Below, in pieces: positions 23,874 to 35,800 of a DNA stretch of 64,000 nt. The notes beneath the pieces are model-generated. The model had not been told where the DNA came from and did no database searches. It was given only the letters and a program-made list of their open reading frames with translations. Source of the stretch: Siphonodentalium dalli (Eukaryota > Mollusca > Scaphopoda > Gadilida > Siphonodentaliidae); NCBI GenBank assembly GCA_032622095.1, contig CP136065.1, positions 214,808,151 to 214,872,150 on the forward strand, read 5' to 3'. The stretch's first letter is position 1. Each line of letters starts with the position of its first letter. A program made the translations under genes and the position numbers.

Positions 23874-26800
23874 CCTCTTCGCTGCTGGGCGACGTTATAA
23901 CGTCGTGTGCTGAGACAGACTAGACTAATTCTTGTAACGTCAACGTTTTAATACATGCTGTATCACAAATATCTATTAACAATAAATAAACAAACAATAA
24001 CATCACAGTAAGCATAGGCCTAATTATTGTTTTCTGGAAGAAAATACAACAGCAGATAATACGCATGATAAAATCGTCGCCTAGCCTTTATATGAGTGTC
24101 ATCACTGTCAAAACGGATGACAGATTATTTACATGTATGTAGTTCGCGGAAAATTGGCTGGATATCGCACTGTAAGTATACACAATAATTAACTTCGTAT
24201 GTAGGCTATGTCTATTATTTTCGAAGCTATCGATGTCAATCATTTATATAGATTTAGTTCCGATATGTGTTATGTGAGGGGTGACGAGTTCATGAATGGG
24301 GAAGCCCCGCTCACGCATGCGCAGACAATTGCCATTATTTGCGAGTTTATTTTCATATTTTCTACACGCAAGTACCGGTACACCGCTTTCTTTTCGTTTT
24401 GATGTGTTTTGAGTGCGTGATCTGATGGCTGCATGATCAAAAACAAAACGCAGAGTTTCTCTAATGGGCTTGGACAAATGAGTAGGATATGTTGTTCAGT
24501 TTTTTCGACTAGAATGTACAATTGAAAAGCCTCGCATGTGGTATACTCGACCTTCACCCCAGATTTGCCAGTTAAACCCGATACTGCGATATTTGTGACA
24601 CAGCTAGATCAGACTGTTCGGTCGAAGATTTGCGAAAAGTAAAAACACCTTGATAAATAAATAAAAGAAATATAGGCCCCTAATTAACCAGTTATCTTCA
24701 GAGTTCAGATGAGTATTATTCTGAAATAAAACTGGTGATTATTATTTAGAATATATTCAACGATGCAATATGATAAAATATATGTCATGGCCCTGCATGA
24801 TTACACATAATCCGCATTGCTAGCTAGGCAACGAACCAACATGTTTTCAGAAGTGAACGACCCCCCCCCATCCTATAATTATGATATATGTATATACATA
24901 TGACACCACTCGATAGTTTTGGCCCTCTTTGGACTTACGGTAAATACAAGGAGAGCTAACACTCTCGAGAGGTGTCACATTGCTTGATCATGAGTGTGAT
25001 AATTTCTGACTAATATCGACAAAAGTGTGGTTCTTAATTTATTACACAATGTTTTAGTATTGTATTTCACAGGCATATAATATGTTGAGCACTTTCTTAT
25101 ATTGGATGATTCAAATTGGTTTCGAAAAATAGTTTTCGTTTACGTATCACAATAGTGAATGTAACCTGTCGAAAAATTAACACACTTTGAAATTGTATTA
25201 ACACGTGAACAAATATGGTGATACCGTATCTAAATTCGCATAGGGCCTATACGTAGTAATATTTTTCGCTCAGTCTTGATCGCGCACTCTGGGACATTTC
25301 GTGATTTGAATATTATTATATCGTGAGGGGCATTCATTTGTTTATGTCTACACCTATGTGTGTAAAAGTGACAGGTAAATAATAATGCAAATTGGGAATT
25401 TACACAGTCATATTTTGCCAAATGTCAGTTTTAAATTTGCGCATCATGCAGGGTGTGCGAAAAATATTACAATTAACGCGAAATATAATACGAGTAAGAT
25501 GCATTCATGTTGAGTTGACAGTTGTGTGTGTCATACCGTCTCTATACTGATTCCCAATACCTCAATTTAGTGTGGTACAACAAGAAACAGGGATAGTTAC
25601 AAAGACCTGGAACTGATGGACATGATGGACAATAAAAACGAGAGTCTCGCTTGATGTGTTTCTTTGAACACACACGACATCGACGCTGTGGAAAGTTCTT
25701 CTTCTCTGTCTTTGGCACAGGCTCTACGAAATGTCGCTCTGTCAATCTAATAATATCTTCATCCTTTCCGGGTGAAGATACCACATGCGACCTATTCATA
25801 TCCACAAATATCAGGGAAGCAATTATATCATGTTGGAATTGAAGGAATGTATGTTTGTTTGCTGAACATTTTCCAGAAATAATGAAGGCATTCAGCATTG
25901 CTAGTTGCATCAAATGGAATGACAATTTCTTGTACCACTTCAGTGATTTTCTTGCCATATTATATGGGTGGATTATTTGGTCCGTTCTATCCACACCACC
26001 CATTTTCTTGTTGTAGTCAGCAATGCAAGTAGGTAGGCGAAATTGTGAGTCAACACCTCCCTTCCCCTTTCGAGCACGCTCTATTGTCGTATCTTCGTGT
26101 ATTGTTGTCAGTAAATGGACGTACTTCTTGTCCCGAAAGCGCACTGCTAACAATTCTCTATTTCTGAAGGAGCAACTATCATATTTATTGGGAAGATTTG
26201 TACTGAGAAGTTTTTTTGGCAGACCTTTCCTATTGACCCTAACAGTTCCACACGCCATCGTTTTCATTTCATGCAACCGACGCATAAGATTCGGCGATGT
26301 GTAGAAATTGTCGATATACAGGTGGTATCCTTGATCAAGAAGGGGTATCAGCAAATCTAACACTATTCCTTCAGATGAAGAGAAATCATGCATTGTACTC
26401 GTTGTTATGTGCTCAGGGTAGATATTTGTTGCCTTGCCAGTATACACGAAGAATCTGTAAGTGTACCCATTTGATTCACACAATTTGTAAAGTTTTAGTC
26501 CGAATCGCGAACGCTTATTTGGAATGTACTGCTTGAATTGTAAGCGACCTTTCCACAACACAAGGGATTCATCGATGGAGATATTCATTCCTGGCTGCCA
26601 CGCAGTCTGAAACTTCTCAAACAAGTGGTCGACTAACGGCCGCAGTTTGAATAGCCTATCGCGATCAGGATCACGAGAATCTGGTGCATTTGTGTTGTCG
26701 TTTAGATGAAGAAATTTTAGAATCAAGAGATATCTATCCCTGGTCATGATGGCGGAGAAAATTGGTGTGTAATAAAGAGGATCAGTGGACCATGCCATAT

Positions 26801-27764
26801 TTATGGAGGGTTTACGAATAATCCCCATCAAAAACGTGAGTCCCAAAAACTTTCTCATTTCAATGGAATCAACGTCCACCCATTGGTGCAATCTGGAGTG
26901 TTTTTTTATGTTTTCACCCTGACTTTCAATGAACTGCTCTGCGTATATATTTGTCTGTATAACCATATGGTTCACAAAATCATCTCCAACAAAGATGTTG
27001 AAATAGTTTATAGGTTCGAAGTCAGCTAGAGAAGCAACGTCATCAATCAGTGCCCCTGGCTCTTTGTTAGGGCAGAATGGGTGAATGACTGGCTGTTTAG
27101 TGCCGGACCTCTTCCATGATATTTCTGAAAACTCATTTATGTGTTTATCAGTTTTCTGTCTTTTGTTCTGAGGATACAATATCGGCAGTTCATTGTTATC
27201 GTTGTCAAAATTAATGTCATGCATATCACTGTCTCTTTGAATGTCAGTGTCATGAGACAAATAATGCGTCTCTTTGCCTTTGGCATCGCCACCAAAGCCT
27301 ACTTCATCGGCAAATTCAGTAGGCCTATCTACATGTACGGAAGGAAAATCGATTTCTTCATCAGAACTTGAAGAATTTTCATCAAGGTCTGATTCTCCAC
27401 TATCACAGTCTGCGAAGATTTCTAAGATAGCTTCGTCGGTCGTAAATTGTTTCGACATTCTTTTGTATATACATCTGTCACTACGCAACGTCAAAAGAGA
27501 CGCAACTCTATATACCTCAACGGCAACTTTCGCAAACGTTGCGTTCTATTTATAGCAATACGTCAGTCAGTTTAACCCCCGTTTTGCCGGCACCATAAAC
27601 TAGGCGATTCAATCTTTCTAAAAAGTATAACTTCTCCACGTTTCATCGAACTTAAGGTAGTTTACTCGTACTCTGAAGTAGGTCCGTAGTACCTACGGAC
27701 CATATAGCACACAGCGTGCACTTTTACGTCCGTAATAGTTACGGACGTCATAGCAGCGAAGAGG
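23874..27764 (-). mobile_element. Complete piggyBac transposon
   Basis: The element is 3891 bp, bounded by the duplicated target TTAA (23870-23873 and 27765-27768). The ends are exact 13-bp inverted repeats, cctcttcgctgct. Just inside each end is a small hairpin: gacgttataacgtc at the left, and cgtccgtaactattacggac plus ggtccgtagtacctacggac at the right. It carries one minus-strand transposase frame (25542-27494) and about 1.67 kb of non-coding DNA between the stop codon and the left end. It lies in the long intron, antisense to the host gene. Intact frame, ends and TSD suggest recent and possibly ongoing activity. Confidence 0.93.
25542..27494 (-). CDS. piggyBac transposase (DDE_Tnp_1_7), apparently intact
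   Basis: The protein is 650 residues, or 638 if translation starts at Met13 (base 27458), which gives the more usual start MSKQFTTDEAILEIF. Residues 25-60 are acidic, as in many piggyBac/PGBD4-like proteins. The DDE core runs from about residue 160 to 545. The expected acid residues are all present: Asp308 in NISIDES, Asp395 in LYIDNFYTS, and Asp502/Asp505 in GGVDRTDQ. The C-terminal cysteine-rich domain is complete (about 606-636: CRVCSKKH...FYCPSCP..PGLCNYPCF). The enzyme cuts and pastes at TTAA without leaving a footprint. No internal stop or frameshift is seen. It belongs to the surrounding 3.9-kb transposon, not to the host gene, and is read from a promoter that must lie within the 270 bp to its right. 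Confidence 0.95.
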   Translation of the reverse strand: MTLRSDRCIYKRMSKQFTTDEAILEIFADCDSGESDLDENSSSSDEEIDFPSVHVDRPTEFADEVGFGGDAKGKETHYLSHDTDIQRDSDMHDINFDNDNNELPILYPQNKRQKTDKHINEFSEISWKRSGTKQPVIHPFCPNKEPGALIDDVASLADFEPINYFNIFVGDDFVNHMVIQTNIYAEQFIESQGENIKKHSRLHQWVDVDSIEMRKFLGLTFLMGIIRKPSINMAWSTDPLYYTPIFSAIMTRDRYLLILKFLHLNDNTNAPDSRDPDRDRLFKLRPLVDHLFEKFQTAWQPGMNISIDESLVLWKGRLQFKQYIPNKRSRFGLKLYKLCESNGYTYRFFVYTGKATNIYPEHITTSTMHDFSSSEGIVLDLLIPLLDQGYHLYIDNFYTSPNLMRRLHEMKTMACGTVRVNRKGLPKKLLSTNLPNKYDSCSFRNRELLAVRFRDKKYVHLLTTIHEDTTIERARKGKGGVDSQFRLPTCIADYNKKMGGVDRTDQIIHPYNMARKSLKWYKKLSFHLMQLAMLNAFIISGKCSANKHTFLQFQHDIIASLIFVDMNRSHVVSSPGKDEDIIRLTERHFVEPVPKTEKKNFPQRRCRVCSKKHIKRDSRFYCPSCPSVPGLCNYPCFLLYHTKLRYWESV

Positions 27765-27768
27765 TTAA

Positions 27769-28799
27769 GACCCATGCATCACCAGCCCACGCCCCACTCT
27801 GATGCCCCGTCCCAAGAGGGTGGTCTTGCATTCATCACTGATGATGAGAAATTGTCAATATTAGATCTCATTGGAAAACAGGGTTTGATCTCGTCAGGGA
27901 GGGGATACAACACCTTGTCCATGAGGGTTAGCTGCACCAATTGGGGAGATCTGCAATAGTCAGCCCGGTATTATAATCTGGAGATATCCTGGTGGCACGC
28001 ATGTTGCAAAAGATATAAATGTTTTTAAAGACAACAGAGCAGAAATCAGGTGGCCAATAACAAGGCATGCATGTGGTCTCATAACCACAAAACTACATGA
28101 AAGTCACCCATATCAACCCAAATTGGATGCAGTATATACATGTATATATGATTATATATGATTTCATTATCTCTATATCATATATATTCGGTCTCTAAAA
28201 ACCATTAAATGCACTCAAAATGTGATTTCCTCATGCTCCTGTTACGCAAATTCTAGTATAAAAATTTGTTAATTTCAGTCAAAGCTCAAACATAACATCT
28301 GACCAGACAAGACATAGAAACCGCTAATAACATCAGTCGAACATGATAAACCTTCAAAACAATAACACCGGACACTAGATTACGACCAACCACAGTCACA
28401 CACGCCATGGATAAATACACTGTCAAAAGCACAGTATTTTTTTTTTGTACGGTTATATCCGGCATATATCCATGGTTATATATAAACAGACTACGAGCAT
28501 CTGACCACAGCTCATTTGCGTAAAAAAAATAATATCTAATTCTTTCATTCCCTCAAGGTACTTATATCTTCAAAGGATGAAGCAGAAGTTTTTAGGCTGT
28601 CAGTAAGATTCTAAGAGATAAGGTGGCAACTAAAGGTTTAAAGGGATACTGCACACAAATGTTGTTGTTGGCTTATATAGTCTCTGAGTTGGAGAATAAG
28701 GTAACAATTTTTCCATTATTTGAAAGTCTGATGAGTACGAAGTAGTGTTACGGATGGCAAATTTACCCAAATGCAAAAATACAAATTGTCGTTGTCGAG
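27769..28799. other. Intronic stretch, nothing recognised
   Basis: A short + frame (27774-27959) begins just after the piggyBac TSD but has no recognised motif. Confidence 0.45.
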
Positions 28800-29410
28800 T
28801 AATTATACCCCCACTTTCGAAGAAAATGGGGGTTATACTGGATTGACTGCGTCTGTCCGTCACGCTTTCTCCTCCTGTTTGTCTGTCCGTCCGTCTGACC
28901 TCATAACTCGAACAACTATGAACCGATTTCAATAATTATTTGTATGCAATCTCCTTAGGACGGTGTCTCCGCATGTCTCTGCATGTCTCCGCGGTTCGGT
29001 CCGACTTTTTTTTTTCAAGTTACGCCTCTTTTTCGACTTATTTTGACTTAGAAAATTCTGTCCGACTTAATAGCTTTAACAAATATGAACCGATTTCAAT
29101 AATTTTTGGTATACATGCTTCTCACAATACCCTCTCTACATGATGCGGCTAGGGATTGGCTCAGACTGTTTTTCGTAATATTACACCTTATTTTCGACTT
29201 ATTTTGACTTGGAAAATTCTGTCTGACTTAATAACTTTATGAACCGATTTGAATAATTTTTTCTGTACAAGCTTCTTGTGACACCATATCGATATTATTA
29301 GTCCGAATTTTTCTTTAAAGTTAAAAATCTTTTTGGTTGAGTTTACGGATAATGCGGGTTGAATTTGCCACGGTGGGTGTATGCTAGCACTCGAGTGCAC
29401 ACCTCTTGTT
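28800..29410. repeat. Dispersed repeat with hairpin head and ~200-bp internal repeats
   Basis: It starts near a hairpin (tacccccacttt ... aaatgggggt, about 28806-28834), then a gtctgtccgtccgtctg tract. Three diverged units follow, each with 'atgaaccgatttcaataatt' and 'cgacttattttgacttr gaaaattctgt'. It ends near cactcgagtgcacacctctt. This layout is common in mollusc non-autonomous repeats. The family was not identified. Confidence 0.5.
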
Positions 29411-29898
29411 TTTGAACAGTTTTCAACCAAATGTATCAAATAAAAGTTATATTATATGCATACTAGTCCCATATATTCATTTAAGTTATTGTATCGTCAC
29501 TAGTCACTGAGTGGCTTGAGTTTTCTCCCCGTATCAGCATAATGTTTAAAACGATCGTGTGTGCCATTTACCAATCCAGTATCATTCAATTAATTTGATT
29601 ACGTCTTGTACACGGAAATTCGTAATTTAATTTACGCCATTGTATGGCTCCAATCATAAATTGAATTTATAGCAAATTATTAACTTTGATTTTAAGATAG
29701 CCTATTAACCTGAGCATTTACAAAATACATCTTTGACTCAAATTACTTATGTTTCTATATATTATCGATATTAGATCGTTGTTATCAACCGAAATTTATT
29801 ATCGAAACATTTTTTTCTTAGACGTACTAGTATCTCAACAACATTTGTCTAATATTAGTCCAGTGACTTTATGGTTTTACCCAGAACTAAATGCAACA

Positions 29899-31680
29899 GA
29901 ATTTTTTTTTTGCTGGAATAGGTACATAGACCCTCCATAAACAACATACTAAAAATCAGCAAAAATCGGAAAAAAGGAAAATTGGTGATTTTCGTGAAAT
30001 AAATTTGGGAAATTTTGGTCCAATCATCCATTTATGGATTTTCTTTAGCGTATTAAAAAAATTCAAATACGCAAGTCCTACAAATATCATGCCGATTTTG
30101 TTACCCTCACTTTTCTGAACACAGAACTGACAACCATTGCCAGATTTTTGGATTATTTTTCGAGTTGTGTGACTTCAAAATGTGTGTTCCATTGTAATGA
30201 ATTTAGCCAAATTTGCCACTGACATAGAACTCGTGTGATGAAATGCAATATTTGGGGTCATGTAACTGAATAAATTACAATCTATATGCTCTGCCTTTCT
30301 TGTAACCTTTTAAGAATACAAGATAGAACAAATTGTGATGGAATTTCTAAATACATTTGTGAAGAAAATTAAATTATGGCTCCATGAACTCTCAGTCTAG
30401 CCTCTTTTCCGAAAATGCTATTTTGGGGCGTTTTTGTAAATATTTTAAAGGTTTTTGTGCATATTCAGAAAAATTAACAAAAGTTATTGTGTAAAAGTAT
30501 TTTATCTTCTTATATTAGTTTTTTGTTGAGAAAATAACATATCAATGGTTATACCAATGAATGTCACTGGATTTCTCTCATCACTTCGGATAATTTACTA
30601 CAAATTTGAATGGCAGAAACATGGGGTAGGGGAAAGCATATCAACAAAAACTTCAAAATCAAGCATCTTGAATCATACAACATTATATTATCAGCTTCTG
30701 CATGTATTGTTCTTTGATACGTAACTTAAAACCTTTTTTGTTTATATACATTGACAGCGCTATAATCCTTTTTGTCGTATTTTGGCAGTGAAATGTCAAA
30801 TTGTCATTTTGGAATTATTTTTAATCAACATAGCAATAACATTCTAAATAAACGTCCAGTAACGTATTAAGCTGTTTAATAACGCAACAGGAACTAAAGT
30901 GTTGTGGGAGGAAAGTTCGAATAATTTTACGCACTAAAACACCATTTTTTTTTCTCTTTATGCCCAAATACCTTTTTGAATGAACAAAAATTTCTCAACA
31001 TGGCATTTTTGGAAACAAGTTAAGACCAAGGATTCAAAGGGCCATAAGTTGATTTTCTTAAACAATGGTTTGTTAATATCTTTGCAATTTGTTCAATCTA
31101 GTATACTTATTACTTAAAAGGTAATAAGAAAAGCAGGGCATATGGATATCAATTTATTGATTTACATGACCTCAAATATTGCGTTTCATCACACGAGTTT
31201 TGTGTCAGTGGCAGTGGAACACACATTTTGTTTGAGAATATTTTATTCTTCTTAACCATAGGTGCACATATTAATCATCTTTTGTGTTTTATCTTGTGAG
31301 GAAATTACAAAAACAGGGAAAAATCTCTGTCTTTTGCGTTAGTTTTTTTAAATAATTAACCATAAAATATGATATTTGGCTCATTCTTCAAATTTTAGGC
31401 TCAGAAATAAGGTAAATTCGCGTTTCTGGAGGCACACAACTTGAAAAATACTCAATAAACCTATGCTTTTCAGTTCTGGATTCATGATAGTGAGGACAAC
31501 AAAATATGTATGATATTTGTAGGATTTGTCAATTTGATTTTGTTATATGAAAATCCATAAATTGATGATTTGATAAAATTTCCCCAAAATTATTTCACGG
31601 AAATAAACAATTTCCCTTTTTCCGATTTTTGCCGATTTTGAGTATGTTGTTTATGTACTTGTTCGAGAAAAAAAATATTG
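29899..31680. mobile_element. Long inverted repeat (~0.5-0.7-kb arms), ORF-free
   Basis: The left arm (about 29899-30460) and right arm (about 30960-31680) are diverged reverse complements. Examples are ccataaacaacatact against agtatgttgtttatg, catccatttatggattttc against gaaaatccataaattgatg, and ctcgtgtgatgaaatgcaat against attgcgtttcatcacacgag. The right arm has about 170 extra bases (about 31225-31400). The loop is about 500 bp and has no coding potential. It is probably an old foldback-type element or inverted duplication. Confidence 0.65.
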
Positions 31681-31696
31681 TGTTAATATTAGGCAA

Positions 31697-31726
31697 ATAC
31701 ATGTACCGGTAGTCCGGTACATGTAT
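31697..31726. repeat. Perfect 13-bp-arm palindrome ATACATGTACCGG
   Basis: Arms atacatgtaccgg and ccggtacatgtat surround a 4-base loop. It combines the two words, TACATGTA and CCGGTA, that are over-represented in this window. Confidence 0.8.
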
Positions 31727-32689
31727 ATAATACCTTGATCATGTTCAGACCAACTATCCATTAGAAACCAGATCTATATAATATTAATATCTGTACCCAT
31801 ATTAATGAAGCGAATGATGGGTATACTGGAATGTGGATTTATTATGCCCCGACCCCTGAAGGACGTTCAGGGCATATAATAATACATGCAGTCAAGCGCT
31901 GTCATTCATCTACCAGTCTGACTGTATGAACATATCACCTTGTAAATCAGGCGCTAACAATAAGAGTTTTTGTCCTTCTGCATGGTGATAGCACATATTG
32001 GGGATATTAAGGGATTCCCGTACACAACTGGAGTTGTGCATTCATTTTTCTCAGTTGCGGCCCTTGTTTGACCTTGTTGAAATATATTGAATTTACACCC
32101 CAATCATGACTACATCAATATCCAGTAAACTGATGTCAAAAGTAGCTTTTGATTCTAAAAATACGAGGTTTATCGTTTTTCAGTGGTGTTAACTATATTT
32201 TCCAACTCCAGTCACATCCATATGGGATTACATGGCGTGGTAAATGAACCCACATAGTTGAGGTGGGTGCAAAATGGTACATGCTTACCTCTAAACAGTC
32301 AGCAATCAAATTATATGACTTGAAATTGTGTCAAGATGGCAAACTCATGCCCTCATCCAATTGGGAATGAGTATTTAGAATTTATTGTGGGAAATAGTAA
32401 AAAAGTGAATAGTATATTAAATTCATAGAGTAGTAATTATATGGTGTCGAATTGAAGGGGACATTTTGATGAGAGTGAAATATTTTGACATTTGTTATTT
32501 CCAGGAGAACGGACACAGGTGCTTTATTCATACTACCAATTCACTCTCCCTAACTTGAAGCGTATGCATTAGAAGTTGGTCAGACCATTGGTAAAAGATT
32601 ATGGAGATTCATTTTTGAGTTTTAATCCAGTAAGTATTAATTATCATGCTTTACAATTGGGACAGGCACACTATCACTAGCTTTAACTC

Positions 32690-35600
32690 TTTTTATTCTA
32701 AATCCTCATTGACGAGTAGTTCCATTAGAAAATATACAGGTAATAAGTTCAACAAACAACCTTTGGTTTATTGGAACTTATAAGTTACTAGCAGGGTTAC
32801 CCGGCGTTGCCCAGGTTAATGTATGCTGTGGATATTTATTGGGAATAGAGAATGCTCTTGCTTAAAGTGTTATACGTTTTCTCATAAATTGTATATTCAA
32901 ATAGCATCAGAACACATGATTATTACAGTCATGGAATATAAGTAGTGGCTCACCTTGCCAATTGTCATTCTGTTTATCGCGATTAATCCGTTCCACCAAT
33001 AATGAAGTATTTATTTATTTACAACTGCGTATACATTAGACGTTATAATATGATACATGAACATCATAAACACATTAGTTCGATAAAAGATGATAATTGG
33101 GTTTTACATATTGAGATGTATCAATCAATCTAGTGGGTTGGACTAAGATCTCGAGGACACCTGGCTATCATATCTCCATGAAGATACAGATTTTTCAAAG
33201 AAATTTCCAGGTGCTCCTCTGTTCATGGTGCTATATATTGGCTAAATATTCTCAGTTTAAACGAAATGTTGCTGCGCACATATATCAGCTACATGTGCCA
33301 GGCACAGAGCGAGATTTGGAGTTGTTTATGTCAGTCGATGAGTCTGTTCTAAAACCTTGTCAGATGTCAGTATTGGTAGGATCCTGAAAAGTCTTGTTCT
33401 ACTAACTGCATTTTATTTTATATCAGAAAAAACTATATTTGACTGCACACTGTGACCACTATTTTTGAACAGGCCTTCCATATCTCTGGACAAATTGTAA
33501 CTTTTTGTGGAAACTGTATTGAATGGAACAGACTAAACTTTGTTATTATATATATGCAATCCTCTGACGGTCTCTCAGTTTGCACGAATATATGTATCTC
33601 TTCAATAGAATGATAAATATACGTTTAATGCTTCTTCTACTTATCTCTTTTTGCTAGCTCATTGTGTGAATGCCTTGATTGTTATCCCCATATAAATATG
33701 ACTGTCGAGAAGATATAATTGTTCAAGTGACTTATGGGGGTCACCATATGTCGGGATTGTGAAATGTGAACGCCCAACTACTTAAAATGATATGGAGATG
33801 GCCTGGTGACTGTATATAACTTATATGTGGATATCGGCGAATAGCAATCTTATCAATGATAGTGCATATCCGCTCGCCATCCGTGACGCAAACGACACCA
33901 AATTTAATTTAATTTAATTCATGGTATATCATTAGAGAAAAACGTGTATGAATTTGGTGGAATTTGGTTTATTAAATCAATTGTTGATGCAACGCTGACT
34001 CGAACAACGCCATATTGTGAAGGTGATTATGTATTCGTTTGGTGGAAATCAGCGACAAAACTATTTCACCATATATTTTTTAATTTTGCCGACCTCCCCC
34101 TTTCTTCCCCTGACACCAACAGCGTCATTTTAGAAAAATTTAACCCGCACCATTATCTTCCTTGTAAAAAGTTACCCCTCTTAGAACGCCTTGGTGCCAT
34201 CTCGATTGTACCGTGTGAAGTTATATATAGAACGCACACAGACAGACAAAAAGACAGACAGACAGCACGATTTGATTTCTTGTATCATTTGAGAAGAACG
34301 TGTCTGAATTTGATGGTAATTGGTACTAAAAATATTTTGTATCAGTTTTGGTGACCCTCCCGTCCCTATTTCGGACTCAAGCTGCACACACTAAGACTCA
34401 TTAGAGATTAGAGATGCATATATATGAAATTGGTGAAAATTGGCGAGTATACAAATTTGTATCAAATTTAAGGTCCCCATATCTCTCACCCATAGGGCAC
34501 CAATTTGGTGTATCTAAACCACACGATAAGACTCCTCGTATCACAGAGAAGAATATGTATCAATCTGGTGGAAATCGGCACTAAACATATAGATATAATT
34601 TTGTGTGTCCCTCTCATCTCTATACACCACTGACTCGAATGGCCCCACTTGTGACACCCTTACACCACACGATTACACTCCTGATATCATGGAGATGATT
34701 GTTTATAAGTTTGGTGATAATCGGCGACTAAACAATTTTTTTATCAAATTTGGTGCCAATCCCTCCCCTCTCCATCTCTCACCCAAACAGCACCACTATG
34801 GCGTCTATAAATCACGATTAGATTCCTCGTATCATGGATAAGAACGTGTATCAATTTGGTGGAAATTGGCGCTAAAAAAAGTTGTGCATCAAATTTGGTG
34901 CCCCTGTCCCTTTCAATGCAACCCTGACTCGAATTAGGCCACATTTGACAGATATAAGCCACACTATTAGACTCCTCATACCATGGGGATGATTTTGTAT
35001 AAGTGTGGTGGCAATCGGCGACTTATTATCAAATTTAGTGCCCACCACCTCCCAATCTCTAATCCAAAAACAACAATTTGGCGTTGTTAAATCGCACAAT
35101 TAGATTCCTTGTATCATGAAGAAGAATATATATCAATTTGGTGGAAATCGGCGCTAAAATCAATTTTGGTGCCCCTCTCCCCTCCCGTTCATCCCTGACT
35201 CAAACGACGCCACTTTTGACATATTTAAACCACACCGTTGGATTCTTCATATCATGGGGATGAATATATGTAAGTTTCGTGGCAATCGGCGACAGAACAA
35301 AAATCTGCCCCGCCCCTTCCGGGCACCCCTGGCGCGAACGGCGCGACTTTTGTCATATTTAAACCACGCCATTAGATTCCTTATATTATGGGGATAATTA
35401 TATATAAGTTTGGTGGCAATCGGCGACAAATTTTTGTTCTGCCCCTTCCCCTTTTCTGCCCCTGACAACAACGGTGTCACTTTAGAAAATTCTAACCCCG
35501 ACCATTATCTTTCTCGTAAAAAGCTACTCCTAGTAGACCCCTTTGGCATCATCTAGATGGTCGCATGTGAATTACTATAGAACACAGACAGACAGACAGA

Positions 35601-35800
35601 CAGACTGACAGACAGACAGACAGACATTCGCAAATATAGATATAGATTATGTGAAAATGTCCTTCAATTAAATAACTCTTTTGTACCGGTATTATCTGTT
35701 ATTATGTGCTTATTTTTTTATGAACACACCTCCAAATTAATAACAGGAAATTCCAATGTATACTTTCATAACTTAGGGAAAATACATAAGTACCGGTATA
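32690..35800. repeat. Dispersed repeat copy split by the Helitron
   Basis: The flanks 32690-32787 (tctaaatcctcattgacgag ... ggaacttataagtta) and 35647-35800 (ttatgtgaaaatgtcctt ... ccaatgtatactttcataac) together match the uninterrupted copy at 52247-52500. Confidence 0.65.
32788..35646 (-). mobile_element. Non-autonomous Helitron, 2.86 kb
   Basis: Read on the minus strand, the element starts tctatatctatatttgcgaa at 35646 and continues into a (gtct)n tract. It ends at 32788 with a hairpin (cctgggcaacgccggg), eight bases, then ctag. The flanking bases are A on the 5' side and T on the 3' side, as Helitrons require, with no target duplication. The interior, about 33.9-35.5 kb, is an array of ~190-210-bp diverged units with 'atttggtggcaatcggcgac' and 'cctgactcgaacgacgcc'. 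No Rep/helicase frame is present. A short + frame at 33133-33387 is unexplained and could be captured DNA. Confidence 0.82.
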
